Assembly: GCA_025934695.1 (NCBI GenBank)
Contig: JAICWS010000001.1
Coordinates: forward strand, 649,301-713,300
Direction of reading: 5' to 3'
Origin: Alphaproteobacteria bacterium
GTDB lineage: Bacteria > Pseudomonadota > Alphaproteobacteria > Micavibrionales > UBA2020
DNA: 64,000 nt
Below the pieces are notes generated by a model that was not told the DNA's origin, did not search any database, and was given only the letters and a program-made list of their open reading frames with translations. Positions 32,490 through 41,359 of this stretch are shown one piece after another; within the stretch, counting starts at the first letter, position 1; each line of letters starts with the position of its first letter. The position numbers and the translations under genes were made by a program.

Positions 32490-32646
32490 GTGATTGAATT
32501 TCCTGGTGGATAATACAAGGAGCTCCTTTCGGTCTGTCCTACCCCCCGGAATAGCTATGGGTGCAGTTGGCCATAACCATGAACTGCGCCCTTTGTATGA
32601 CCGTTTTGAAATAATCCTTTTTGCTCATTCAATGTGACGGGTTTTC

Positions 32647-35241
32647 ATGGTCGAACATATCGAAAAACGCGCATTCCGCTGGTCCATCTTCAAGCGCGGC
32701 CGGCAAGTCTTCAACGTCTGCACCCAGTATGTCTTCCTCAACGGCCTCGTCCTCAGCCTGATGGCGGGAACATCGTCGCTGGCCTACGCCAACCCATCGG
32801 GCGCGACAGTGACGGCGGGTGCCGCGACCATCGCCACGAACGGCACGGAAGAAGACATCACGCAGACGACCAGCCGCGCGGTCATCGACTGGAACAGCTT
32901 CAACATCGCCGGCGGCGAGACCACGAAGTTTGTGCAGCCTTCCACGAGCTCGATCGCCCTGAACCGCGTCACGACCAGCGGACAGGTCAGCACGATCAAC
33001 GGCAACCTGCTGGCGAATGGCCAGATCGTCATCATCAATCCCAACGGCGTCGTGATCGGGCCCCAAGGCAATGTCGACGTCTCGGGCCTTATCGCGACCT
33101 CCGCCGATATCGCCGACAGCACATTCATGAAGGCCACGGGACCGCTCCAGTTCGGTCACGCCGGCAGCGCTTCCGCCGCCGTCGAGAACCAGGGAACGGT
33201 CACCATCGAAAACGCCGGCCTCGGCCTTCTTGTCGCGCCGACGGTACGCAACAGCGGCATCATCCAGGGGCGTCTTGCCCGCCTGCAAATGGGCGCCGGC
33301 GACACCTTCGGCGTCGATCTTTACGGCGACGGTCTCCTGTCGCTTGCGGTCGGTAAGTCGACAACGAAACGCAACCTGCTGGCCGATAACAGCGGCGCGA
33401 TCATCGCCGACGGCGGCAAGGTCCTGATGACGGCGGCGGCGGCGAACAAGGCCCTGAACTCGGTCATCAACACCAGCGGCGTCGTCGAGGCGCATTCGCT
33501 CGTCAATCATAACGGCGAGATCATTCTGACCGGGCAAAACGCCAGCGTGCGCGTTGGCGGAACGGTCGACGCGTCAGGCGCGGACGGCGCCAGCGGCGGC
33601 ACCATCCGCATCGGCGGCGGCGCGCATGGCAGCGGCGACCTCGCGAAAGCCAGCAAGGTCTATGTCGACAACAACGCCACCATCAGCGCGAACGGCGACG
33701 GCGCGGGGAATGGCGGCTCCATCTCGCTCTGGTCGCAACAGCTCACCGCGAGCGCGGGCCAGTTCCAGGTCGAAGGCGGTGCACTGGGCGGCAACGGCGG
33801 CAGTGTCGAAACCTCTTCCGCCGGCACGCTCAACGTGAACGGCATGACGGTCAATGCGCTGGCACCGCTCGGCACCACCGGCAGCTGGGTCATTGATCCC
33901 GCGACCATCGACATTGTGGCGAGCGGCACAACGGGCGCGAAACCCTATGATCCTGTCGCCGACACCAACCCCACGACGCCGGGCACCACGCACCTCGATG
34001 TCGCGACCATCGACAACGCGAAAAGCAACGTCGTTCTGGCGGCTTCCAACGAAATCCACTTCGACACCGATGTGAATATCACGACGGATCACGTCAGCCT
34101 GACCGCGATCGCAGGCGTTGCGGGCAGCGACATCGACGGCCTCAAGGCCGGCGCCGGCGACATTACCCTGTTCGGTCACAGCATCCGCACTGACGAAACC
34201 GACGTGACATTTATCGCGGGCGGCAAAATCCTGCTCGACGACGGCTGGATCCTGACGCATGGCGGGAACATCAATCTGACCGCAGGCCACATCGATATTT
34301 ACGATCATTCGGACTTCCATTCGCTGGGCGGCAATATCAACATCACCGCGATCGCCGCCGGCATTCCGCATGACGGCGAGGTCGACCTCGAGAATTCGCA
34401 TTTTGACTCGACTGGCGCGCAGGATTCTACCATCGGCGGTCTCCATGTGACGGTGGCCGGACAGGCGGTGGACATCAATGACATCGGCGACAGCAACGTC
34501 GTGCGTGAGAACCTGAACGGTGGCCAGATCAACGTCACCGCCCAGCGCTACGCGCAGGCGAACCACAACTGCTTCCGCGCCGGCGGCACGCCTTGTGCAA
34601 GCCCCACACCGACGCCCGCGCCTTCGCCGTCTCCCACGCCAGCCCCGACACCGACGCCGGTCCCCACCCCGGCACCGACGCCAGCGCCGACGCCGCATCC
34701 TACCCCGGCTCCGACGCCAGCGCCTACTCCGGCGCCCACACCTGCTCCGACTCCGGCACCCACTCCTGCTCCGACTCCGGCACCCACTCCTGCTCCTGCT
34801 CCGACTCCGGCACCCACTCCTGCTCCGACTCCGGCACCGACGCCAGCACCGACCCCGGCTCCGACGCCAGCGCCTACTCCGGCGCCGACCCAGCTGCCGT
34901 TCCTCGAGATTAATCCTTTGAGCCGGCCGGTCCTCTCCTATGCCGATGCGATTATCGTGCATAATGCGCCGATCGACCCGGAGCCCTATTTCAATCCCTA
35001 TGATATGCTCGTCACCGATACGAACGTCAGCATCAAGTGGAACCCGGAAGCGGGCGAGATACCCAGGGCGTCCAACAAGCTGAACGACATTTCTCCTGCG
35101 GCGGGCGGCCCGACCACGGCGCCCGAACTCGCGAATATCGAGCCCGCTGCCGGCGGACCCGGCGCCGCCGCAAATCCGGGTCAACAGTCATCGGTTGCCT
35201 GCGTGAACGATTTCCTCGCGAACGTGCCCTGCGCGCGGTAA
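32647..35241 (+). CDS. Filamentous-haemagglutinin-type (TPS) adhesin with Pro/Thr stalk
   Basis: 864 aa. Extended signal peptide of about 49 residues ending in SLAYA-N. Residues ~50-290 match the two-partner secretion (TPS) domain: [53 protein letters not shown] and ATSADI. Residues ~290-640 are filamentous beta-helix repeats rich in Gly, Ala, Thr and Asn. Residues ~652-748 are a stalk of PTPA-type repeats. The C-terminus has two cysteines and carries PAAGG and NIEPAAGG. The cognate TpsB transporter is not in this window. Secreted adhesin is the likely role. Confidence 0.8.
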   Translation: MVEHIEKRAFRWSIFKRGRQVFNVCTQYVFLNGLVLSLMAGTSSLAYANPSGATVTAGAATIATNGTEEDITQTTSRAVIDWNSFNIAGGETTKFVQPSTSSIALNRVTTSGQVSTINGNLLANGQIVIINPNGVVIGPQGNVDVSGLIATSADIADSTFMKATGPLQFGHAGSASAAVENQGTVTIENAGLGLLVAPTVRNSGIIQGRLARLQMGAGDTFGVDLYGDGLLSLAVGKSTTKRNLLADNSGAIIADGGKVLMTAAAANKALNSVINTSGVVEAHSLVNHNGEIILTGQNASVRVGGTVDASGADGASGGTIRIGGGAHGSGDLAKASKVYVDNNATISANGDGAGNGGSISLWSQQLTASAGQFQVEGGALGGNGGSVETSSAGTLNVNGMTVNALAPLGTTGSWVIDPATIDIVASGTTGAKPYDPVADTNPTTPGTTHLDVATIDNAKSNVVLAASNEIHFDTDVNITTDHVSLTAIAGVAGSDIDGLKAGAGDITLFGHSIRTDETDVTFIAGGKILLDDGWILTHGGNINLTAGHIDIYDHSDFHSLGGNINITAIAAGIPHDGEVDLENSHFDSTGAQDSTIGGLHVTVAGQAVDINDIGDSNVVRENLNGGQINVTAQRYAQANHNCFRAGGTPCASPTPTPAPSPSPTPAPTPTPVPTPAPTPAPTPHPTPAPTPAPTPAPTPAPTPAPTPAPTPAPTPAPAPTPAPTPAPTPAPTPAPTPAPTPAPTPAPTQLPFLEINPLSRPVLSYADAIIVHNAPIDPEPYFNPYDMLVTDTNVSIKWNPEAGEIPRASNKLNDISPAAGGPTTAPELANIEPAAGGPGAAANPGQQSSVACVNDFLANVPCAR
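34602..34890 (+). repeat. Degenerate tandem repeat encoding the Pro/Thr/Ala stalk
   Basis: A run of 12-bp-scale units with the theme CCGACNCCGGCNCC and synonymous changes, translating to repeats of PTPA. It is a coding repeat within the adhesin gene; length change here would alter stalk length. Confidence 0.85.
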
Positions 35242-35279
35242 GGTCGCAGGTTCCATCGTGAGACCCGGTTGCGTGGATA

Positions 35280-36983
35280 TCACGCGGCGGGCCGGCGTGC
35301 GCGCTGGGGCGGCGGCAGGACCGGTAATGCTTCTATACCAAGAAGGTTAAGCGCTTTCGCATCCGCGCCGCGCAATTTCGCGGCCGCGGTCGCGCGGAAT
35401 TCGGAAAGCTCCCGCGTTTCGGCGGGTGCAGCGCCCTGCGCGGCGAGGAAACCCGCAACTTCGGACATTGGCTTGAACCCGTCCCAGCGCGCATCGAAGA
35501 ATTTGCATTCCGACGCCGAGCGCAGGAGATCGTAGAGCTCGTCAACAGCCCGCTGATAGGATACCGCGTATGTGTCATGCAGGAAGCTCATGAAGCTGGT
35601 CGCTTCGGGCACCGTCAGATGATTGCAATAGACGGCGGTGACGGCTTTAGCCATCACCTCCGGCGAAGGCTTCGCGCCGGCATCTAGAAGAATTCGCGCG
35701 AGATCGAGCTGCCCTTCCTGCACCGCCGTTTCCAATGGCGTGCCCCCCATTCCATTGGCATCGAAAGCATAGCTATTGTCGATCAGGTGATGGAGGAATT
35801 CGGGCCAGACATCCTTGCCCCCGCCTGCGACGGCTTTTTTGCGCCCGGCGCCCCGCGCGACGCAATGGGCATAGGTAGGGAAATTGCCGGACGTTTTCTT
35901 CTCCTTATCGAGGCCCTGATTTTCGAGCCAGAGGAACCTCTGGTAATCGCCGTCCTCCGCGGCGCGATGACCCGCGTTCCTGCCATCGGCGGTGACATTG
36001 ACATTGCCCACATAAGGCAGGAGGACTTTAAGCGTCGTGAGCGTACCCGCGCCGTTCGAACGATGGCCACCCGCGTCGACAAAATCTTCGGGCGCCGGCC
36101 GGCAGCCCAATTCGACGAGGCGCGGGAAGAGGTCTGCACAGTTGTTCAGCGCGGCCTGGTGCATCGTCATGGCATCGACGAAAATCCCTGTCTTGTCATT
36201 TACCTGCGCAACGACCGCTTCGAATAGTTCGCGACGCTGTTCCGGCGTGAAAGGCGGCGCCTTTTCATTGTCGTCATGGCGCGACATCAGCACCCAGTCG
36301 AGCGGATGGAAGTTGCCGGGATATTCGGTGTAGACGTGGGCGGGGTCGATGCCGTCTTTGACGAAGGCCAGCACCTCGTCAAAGGGCCGCGTTTTGATGA
36401 TGTTGATGAATTGCGCCGGACGTTCGTCCACCGCGTTAGCGATAAGCTCTAACATCTGCGCGGCGTCTTTCGAGGCCAGGTTGAAAGCGGAATCCAGATG
36501 GGCCGCCAGCGATTTTTCGACGCCTTTGATGTCGGCTTCGGGATGGTTGTCGGCCATCGTGAGCGTCATTGCCGGACCCTTCATGATTTCTTCGGCGCGC
36601 ACGTAATAACCGCCGTCGTCGACGCGCGACAGGGTGAAGGACAGCAGATGTTCGTCCTTGTGCATGAGCTTGATATTGGCGCCGGTGGGCGGGCGCTTCC
36701 AGAAATTCGCCATATTGTCGTCCCACTCCGCCGTGCATTCGATGGTCATGGACGCATGCATTTTTTCCAGACCCTCGCCGAGCTTGAGCGCGTCCTCGAT
36801 AAGTCCCGTGATATGAACCCCGTCCTTTTCGGCGCCGGTACGATCGGCGGCTTTCGCAGCGCGCGCCTTGGCCTCACCCTTTGTCGGGTCGGCCTTGACC
36901 GCCGCCGCCAGCACCTCTTGCGCCTGTTGCGCATCAGGAATGCGCGTCGAAATCTTTTCAAAAAGATCGGAGATAACGGTCAT
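35280..36983 (-). CDS. Ankyrin-repeat protein
   Basis: 567 aa from the ATG at 36983 (GAGGGAAG upstream); the track start 50 codons earlier lies in the leader. The N-terminal ~230 residues are charged with a helix-rich part (IPDAQQAQEVLAAAVKADPTK) and a beta-rich segment (LSFTLSRVDDGGYYVRAEE). Ankyrin-type repeats follow in the second half (TLTTLKVLLPYVGNVNVTADGRNAGHRAAEDGDYQ, GGTPLETAVQEGQLDLARILLDAGAKPS). Cytoplasmic, no signal. Such proteins bind partner proteins; some are effectors. It has a leader closely related to that of the next gene upstream. Confidence 0.75.
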   Translation of the reverse strand: MTVISDLFEKISTRIPDAQQAQEVLAAAVKADPTKGEAKARAAKAADRTGAEKDGVHITGLIEDALKLGEGLEKMHASMTIECTAEWDDNMANFWKRPPTGANIKLMHKDEHLLSFTLSRVDDGGYYVRAEEIMKGPAMTLTMADNHPEADIKGVEKSLAAHLDSAFNLASKDAAQMLELIANAVDERPAQFINIIKTRPFDEVLAFVKDGIDPAHVYTEYPGNFHPLDWVLMSRHDDNEKAPPFTPEQRRELFEAVVAQVNDKTGIFVDAMTMHQAALNNCADLFPRLVELGCRPAPEDFVDAGGHRSNGAGTLTTLKVLLPYVGNVNVTADGRNAGHRAAEDGDYQRFLWLENQGLDKEKKTSGNFPTYAHCVARGAGRKKAVAGGGKDVWPEFLHHLIDNSYAFDANGMGGTPLETAVQEGQLDLARILLDAGAKPSPEVMAKAVTAVYCNHLTVPEATSFMSFLHDTYAVSYQRAVDELYDLLRSASECKFFDARWDGFKPMSEVAGFLAAQGAAPAETRELSEFRATAAAKLRGADAKALNLLGIEALPVLPPPQRARRPAA

Positions 36984-37050
36984 GGTTTCACTTCCCTCTT
37001 GGCGTTGCGTCGAAGCATTCTGAATTGCCAAGGAGAAATCCGGCCCATAC

Positions 37051-37197
37051 AAAGACAACCCCTGAATTTCTCCATTCAGCGGTTGTTTTGCAGACCGTTG
37101 CTGTGGTGGATACGGACGTGAAACAAAACCCAAAACAGTCCGTCACAAGTTGCACACTGCATGTATACTGTGTCACAAATCCAGTATTATGTCAAAT
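37051..37197 (-). promoter_or_regulatory. Leader A: hairpin and promoter-like region before the ankyrin gene
   Basis: On the minus strand, TTTGACATAATA (37197-37186) is followed by about 90 bases and a hairpin, TGCAAAACAACC...GGTTGT (37092-37055), 72 bases before the start codon. The same blocks in the same order occur in leader B (37929-38077). A -10 box is weaker here than in B: the closest TATACA (37167-37162) is 22 bases after TTGACA. Confidence 0.6.
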
Positions 37198-37275
37198 ACT
37201 ATTTTTACATGTGGACCAGGAAAACGCAAGCAACGGGACGTCCAAGTTACTTAACCTCATGCAGACATTGCAGTT

Positions 37276-37851
37276 TTATATGTGGCCTGAGGACGCGCGA
37301 AGAGCCTTTTTCAAGTCCTGTTGTTTTCGTTCGAGAATATCTATCGGCGCGCTGGGCAATCCGTGGCACTTCTTGAAATTCGCCCATAACTGTTTCTTCG
37401 CAGCCTTGTCGAAACCGCCCAATCCGGCCGCCTGATCCAATGCTCTTTTCGCATCATCGATTAGATCATGCCGCCATAGGGTGCCCTGGCTTATCTCGAA
37501 ACATTCGTCGTAAAGCGCGACGCAAGCGCGCGCTTTCTGGATGAAATAGGTCGCGCCGGCGGCGCGCGCAAAATCGGCGACCAGCCTCCTTTGCATCCCG
37601 GGCGGCAATTTCTCCGAAATCTTTTGAATCTCTTTGCATTTTCGGGCGGCGGTCTCACCGGCATCGCCTCCGAAAAGTTCAAGCTTCCTGAACAGCCAGG
37701 CGTAGATAATTCCGCTCACAAGGCCCCTGTCGTTCCCCACAAAAAAGCGACAGCCGGAATGCTCCTTTGTCATTGCGACAAACTGTTCCGCGGCATTGAT
37801 GGCGTCCTCGGCCGGCGCGGAAGCATTCGGGGATGAAAGAGTTTGATTCAT
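37276..37851 (-). CDS. Hypothetical helical protein sharing a leader with the ankyrin gene
   Basis: 191 aa from the ATG at 37851 (AAAGGGA upstream). Mostly helical, with Lys/Arg/Glu-rich segments and several cysteines (HSGCRFFVG, ARKCKEIQ, ARACVALYDECFEISQG). A short hydrophobic part (GLVSGIIYAWLFRKLEL) may be buried rather than membrane. No signal peptide. Family not recognised. Its leader is a near copy of that of the gene just downstream on the same strand, which suggests coordinated expression. Confidence 0.65.
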   Translation of the reverse strand: MNQTLSSPNASAPAEDAINAAEQFVAMTKEHSGCRFFVGNDRGLVSGIIYAWLFRKLELFGGDAGETAARKCKEIQKISEKLPPGMQRRLVADFARAAGATYFIQKARACVALYDECFEISQGTLWRHDLIDDAKRALDQAAGLGGFDKAAKKQLWANFKKCHGLPSAPIDILERKQQDLKKALRASSGHI

Positions 37852-37928
37852 GCCTTGTCCCTTTGCGTTGCTGGTTTTTGCCGTCAACGGCTGGATCGCG
37901 GCTGGCATGGGCTGGGAATCTACTCGCC

Positions 37929-38077
37929 AAAACAACCTTGAAATTACCGTTCATGGTTGTTTTGCATTTCGTACGGCGCTTTCATTCAGGATGTGAAACG
38001 TGAAGCCGTAAAACCACCCTGGCGCGAAGTTGTACGTCGCGGGGCCAGTATAAATAGCCGCGTCTATTATGTCAAAT
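37929..38077 (-). promoter_or_regulatory. Leader B: consensus promoter and hairpin before the helical-protein gene
   Basis: TTGACA (38075-38070), a 17-base spacer and TATACT (38052-38047) form an almost consensus sigma-70 promoter on the minus strand. Transcription from about 38040 gives a leader of nearly 190 bases with the hairpin ACAACC...GGTTGT (37932-37960), flanked by TGCAAA. The block order and distances match leader A. Confidence 0.7.
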
Positions 38078-38096
38078 TAATTCTCTTCCACCCCGA

Positions 38097-39683
38097 TCAC
38101 GGGTTACTGGCCGGCGCGGCCTTCAGCCGCTGGTCGTAGAGATAGCGCAGGACGGCGGCGGCTTTGTCCTCTGGCAGCGATACCGCCAGCTGGTAGAGCG
38201 ATATGGTCAGCTGGCACGCCTTGGCCTGATCGGCGGGATTGGAGACCGGCGCGCCCAGCAATTTGACGTCGCCACCATAAAGTTTCGCCCAGCTGGCGCC
38301 GAGATCCTCGAAATCCGCCTGGAATTCCTCCGCCGTCGGCACTTTCGTGTCGCCGGAATAATTCCTGATGACCCCGGCCGTCGCCTCGCTCTCGCGCTCG
38401 TTCAGCTGCGAGGAGAAGAGACGCGGATAGTCATAGGCGTCGCCGCGCGAAAAGGCGAAGTTATAGCAGAGCACGGGGTCGTTCTTCTGCAGCGTCTTGA
38501 GCTCCTCGATCGCGACGTTGGTGAATTCGATGATCGCGTCGTCCGAAGTGAAGGGAAGCTTTTCCACCGACACCTGTTCGATGACAGGCATCGTCTCGGC
38601 GCGGATTTCGCCGAGGCTCTTGCCGCGCTCAACGCCCTCCTGCACCGACTTCAGCACGCGCTGGTAGGCATCGGCGTCGCCCTGTTTCAGCGCGGCGTAG
38701 AGCGGGATCTGGAGCAGCGCCTGCTCGATCTTCGGCACGTCCGACATATTCATGCCCGAGAAGGCCACCTCGTTGGACGAGGGATAGCCAGTGATGAAAT
38801 GCGCCTTCAGCATCTCGTCGTCGGAAGGCGACCAGGACTGGTCGGGCGGCGTCGCGTAGATCCTGTTGACGAAGTCGGCGTCGATGCCGCGCCGCGCGAT
38901 CAGGTAGACGCGGTCTTCCTCGTATTTGTTCTCGGCCTCGGCGGCGCTGAAGCCGGGCAGGTCGTATTGGTGGAAGTTCATCGCCGTGCCCTTGCGCATC
39001 AGCCGCTGTTCGCCGGCTGCGAAGGGGATGATGCAGGTGTTGAAACAGCCCGCCGAGGTATAGGTCGAGAGCTTGTGGTCCTCGATCAGCTGGGCGAGCG
39101 CCCGCGCTTCGCGCAACCTTCCGCCCTGGCTGTTGAGGTGGATGATCTTGATGGTCGGATAGGCGTCGAGATATTTTTCCGCCTCGCGCGCGACGCGGTA
39201 GCTCAAGCCGCCCGACAGCTCGAGTTCGGTCGCGTCACGCAGCACGCGGAACTGGAATTTCCCGACCGGGTCGGCGTCGTTCGCGATCTGCCAAAATTCA
39301 TCGATCTGCGGCACGCCCTGCGCCGCGAGCAGCCAGCAGAACTGCAGCACCCGCAGGCACATGACGGCCTGCGCTCCCACGCCCCACCAGGCCTTGCCCG
39401 GATTTTCCGCGGCATAGCGCATGGCCGAGCGCCAGATGCCGACTGCCTGGAACGCGGTGACGGCGGCGATGACGGCCCACAAGCCCAGCAAGGACGCGAT
39501 CGCGGCATCGGGCGATGCGTCGAAATCGATTTCCTCGGCAATGTAACGCGCGCCCGCGAGCAAGACGACCGACACGGCAACGCCATTGAGCCAGAAGGTG
39601 ATGGGCAGCGGCAATTCGCCGCGCCAATGGCGCACAAAAAAGTTATGCGCGAAAAAATCTTTCTGGACGGAAGCGTCTTCCAT
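38097..39683 (-). CDS. Membrane protein with ClpP/crotonase-fold domain (COG3904-like)
   Basis: 528 aa. Three hydrophobic segments in the first 120 residues (LPITFWLNGVAVSVVLLAG, AIASLLGLWAVIAAVTAF, VMCLRVLQFCWLLAAQ) anchor the protein. Residues ~155-250 then show a ClpP/SppA-like fold: IKIIHLNSQGGRLREARALAQLIEDH, TYTSAGCFNTCIIPFAAG and a later FHQYDLPG. In serine proteases of this fold the position after TSAG is Ser; here it is CFNTC, so the nucleophile may be Cys or activity may be lost. The remaining residues are helical. Periplasmic protease or scaffold is possible. Confidence 0.6.
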   Translation of the reverse strand: MEDASVQKDFFAHNFFVRHWRGELPLPITFWLNGVAVSVVLLAGARYIAEEIDFDASPDAAIASLLGLWAVIAAVTAFQAVGIWRSAMRYAAENPGKAWWGVGAQAVMCLRVLQFCWLLAAQGVPQIDEFWQIANDADPVGKFQFRVLRDATELELSGGLSYRVAREAEKYLDAYPTIKIIHLNSQGGRLREARALAQLIEDHKLSTYTSAGCFNTCIIPFAAGEQRLMRKGTAMNFHQYDLPGFSAAEAENKYEEDRVYLIARRGIDADFVNRIYATPPDQSWSPSDDEMLKAHFITGYPSSNEVAFSGMNMSDVPKIEQALLQIPLYAALKQGDADAYQRVLKSVQEGVERGKSLGEIRAETMPVIEQVSVEKLPFTSDDAIIEFTNVAIEELKTLQKNDPVLCYNFAFSRGDAYDYPRLFSSQLNERESEATAGVIRNYSGDTKVPTAEEFQADFEDLGASWAKLYGGDVKLLGAPVSNPADQAKACQLTISLYQLAVSLPEDKAAAVLRYLYDQRLKAAPASNP

Positions 39684-39827
39684 TGAAAATCAATCTTGTG
39701 TGAAAAAATCCCCAGGAACCCAATTAAGCCCATGATGCCATGGATTTATGTAGAGAGAGTTAACCGGAAACGGCCTCCCCCCTCACGCAAGAGTAAAAAG
39801 ACCGCGATAATTTTCCAAAAATAATGC

Positions 39828-39856
39828 TTGAAAAGGCAACCAAAAAGTTGCATATT
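39828..39856 (+). promoter_or_regulatory. Promoter with operator-like inverted repeat, ArsR/SRPBCC pair
   Basis: TTGAAA (39828-39833), 17 bases, CATATT (39851-39856). Inside the spacer, GCAAC and GTTGC form an inverted repeat (39836-39852) suited to binding by the ArsR-type product. The transcript start (~39863) coincides with the first likely ATG, so the message may be nearly leaderless. Confidence 0.45.
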
Positions 39857-39862
39857 GGAATC

Positions 39863-40183
39863 ATGAGCATGGATGCGGTTTTCAGGGCGCTTGCCGATTC
39901 CAGCAGGAGGAAACTGCTGGATCGGCTTCATGCCAGGAACGGACAAACGCTGAACGAACTTTGCGAAGGATGGGACATGTCGCGTCAGGCTGTGACGAAA
40001 CATCTGGGGATACTTGAGGATGCGAACCTCATTTCAACGCAAAAGCACGGACGCGAGAAGATGCACTACATCAACCCCGTCCCGATCCACGATATCGCCG
40101 ACAGGTGGATTGGCAAGTTCGAACGCGGGCCGCTTGGCGCGCTCTCGGACCTGAAAAAACAACTCGAAAGGAAAGAGCCATGA
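39863..40183 (+). CDS. ArsR-family transcriptional regulator
   Basis: 106 aa from the ATG at 39863; an ATG at 39824 in frame overlaps the promoter. Winged helix with DAVFRALADSSRRKLLDRL, the recognition helix MSRQAVTKHLGILEDANLI and wing KHGREKMHYINP. No metal-binding cysteine motif is seen, so it is the type that controls SRPBCC genes. It overlaps the next ORF (ATGA), consistent with a regulator/target pair. Confidence 0.85.
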   Translation: MSMDAVFRALADSSRRKLLDRLHARNGQTLNELCEGWDMSRQAVTKHLGILEDANLISTQKHGREKMHYINPVPIHDIADRWIGKFERGPLGALSDLKKQLERKEP

Positions 40184-40641
40184 ACGACAAATTCGTCTAT
40201 GTCACCTACATCCGCACCACGCCCGACAAACTCTGGGACGCCCTGCTGAAACCCGAATTCCAGCGCCAGTGGTTCTGGGGCACCACGCTGCAGAGCGACT
40301 GGAAAAAAGGCAGCCCCTGGAAGCTGGTGAAACCCGACGGCAGCCTCGACACCACCGGCAAGATCGTCGATATCGACAAGGGCCGCAAGCTGGTCCTGAC
40401 CTGGGCGAACGAAAGTTTTCCCGAGCTGAAGGCCGAAGGCGCCTCGCAGGTGGCCTTCGAGATGGAGCAGAAGGGCGATATCATCAAGCTCACCGTCATC
40501 CACGAAATCGCGCGCGAAAAATCGCAGCTGATCGAAAAGGTTTCCGGCGGCTGGCCGATGGTGCTCTCCAGCCTCAAGACGATGCTCGAAACGGGCGCTA
40601 TGCTCCCCGACCCGCGCACCGCCGGCTCCTGCGCAGCTTAA
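40180..40641 (+). CDS. SRPBCC (AHSA1-like) family protein
   Basis: 153 aa. AHSA1/START-like pattern: VYVTYIRTTPDKLWDALLKPEFQRQWFWG, then a GSPWKL strand, and the final helix GGWPMVLSSLKTMLETG. Ligand unknown; such proteins bind hydrophobic molecules and are often paired with ArsR regulators. The start overlaps the ArsR stop (ATGA), with AAAGGAAAG upstream. A composite palindromic repeat follows. Confidence 0.85.
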   Translation: MNDKFVYVTYIRTTPDKLWDALLKPEFQRQWFWGTTLQSDWKKGSPWKLVKPDGSLDTTGKIVDIDKGRKLVLTWANESFPELKAEGASQVAFEMEQKGDIIKLTVIHEIAREKSQLIEKVSGGWPMVLSSLKTMLETGAMLPDPRTAGSCAA

Positions 40642-40648
40642 CTTTCTG

Positions 40649-40767
40649 TCCCCTCTCCCGCCGCACGGCGGGAGAGGGTTAGGGAGAGGGATTGTCCCGG
40701 CCTCAACGTCGACTACAATACAATCCCTCTCCCCGACCCTCTCCCAACATGCGTTGGGAGAGGGGGG
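40649..40767. repeat. Composite palindromic repeat, copy 4
   Basis: Same 120-bp design as copy 1, same orientation: CTCTCCCGCCGCACGGCGGGAGAG, GGGAGAGGGATTGTCC pairing with a partly changed ACAATCCCTCTCCC, and CTCTCCCAACATGCGTTGGGAGAG. Between convergent genes. Confidence 0.85.
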
Positions 40768-40773
40768 AGTAGC

Positions 40774-41352
40774 CTACCCCTCCCCAAACACCGCGATAAA
40801 ATCAGCCTCTTTCATCGCATAAACAACTGTCGGGTTCGGCCTGCCGTCGGCATGCGTCCGCGCTTCCGCGCGCAGGAAACGCGCGCCGATCTTTTCGATC
40901 GCCTTGCGGGAGCGCTGGTTGTTTTCGCCGATGTGGAAGATGACCGTCTTTGAAAAGCGAAAGACGTGGCGCAGCATCAGTTCTTTCATCTCGCGGTTAT
41001 GACCCTTGCCCCAGCAGCTGCGCGACAGGAAGGTGAAACCGATCGCGATGCTGCGGGCCCGCGGGTTCCAGCCATAATAACGCGAGGTGCCGACGACCTT
41101 GCCGGTTTTGGCGTCGGCCGCCAGCAACGCGCCGCGGGATTCCATCGCCGCGTCGAAGAAGGCGTCGAAAACCTTGCGCTGGTAGCGGTCGGAGTTCGGG
41201 TGCTGTTCCCACACTAAGGGATCGGCGGCCACGGCGAATAAGGCTTCGCGGTCCGCCTCGACCAGCGGACGCAGCGCGACCAGCGCGCCCGATAGCAGCG
41301 GCTGGAAATCGGGCGCTGTGACGGCGCGATTAAGATCATGTTGGCGCGCCAT
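40774..41352 (-). CDS. GNAT-family N-acetyltransferase (RimJ/RimL-like)
   Basis: 192 aa. GNAT motifs: ALRPLVEADREALFAVAADP at the start, GTSRYYGW and ARSIAIGFTFLSRSCWGKGHNREMKELML around the acetyl-CoA-binding strand, then HIGENNQRSRKAIEKIGARF typical of the RimJ/RimL subgroup that acetylate protein N-termini or small molecules. Substrate not known. It is seven bases downstream of the VWA gene. Confidence 0.8.
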   Translation of the reverse strand: MARQHDLNRAVTAPDFQPLLSGALVALRPLVEADREALFAVAADPLVWEQHPNSDRYQRKVFDAFFDAAMESRGALLAADAKTGKVVGTSRYYGWNPRARSIAIGFTFLSRSCWGKGHNREMKELMLRHVFRFSKTVIFHIGENNQRSRKAIEKIGARFLRAEARTHADGRPNPTVVYAMKEADFIAVFGEG

Positions 41353-41359
41353 ATCGGTT

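Noticed and set aside
34602-34890. Possible CRISPR array or tandem non-coding repeat
   Set aside because: Units are 12-bp-scale, in frame, vary at synonymous sites and encode PTPA; there are no unique spacers or cas genes.
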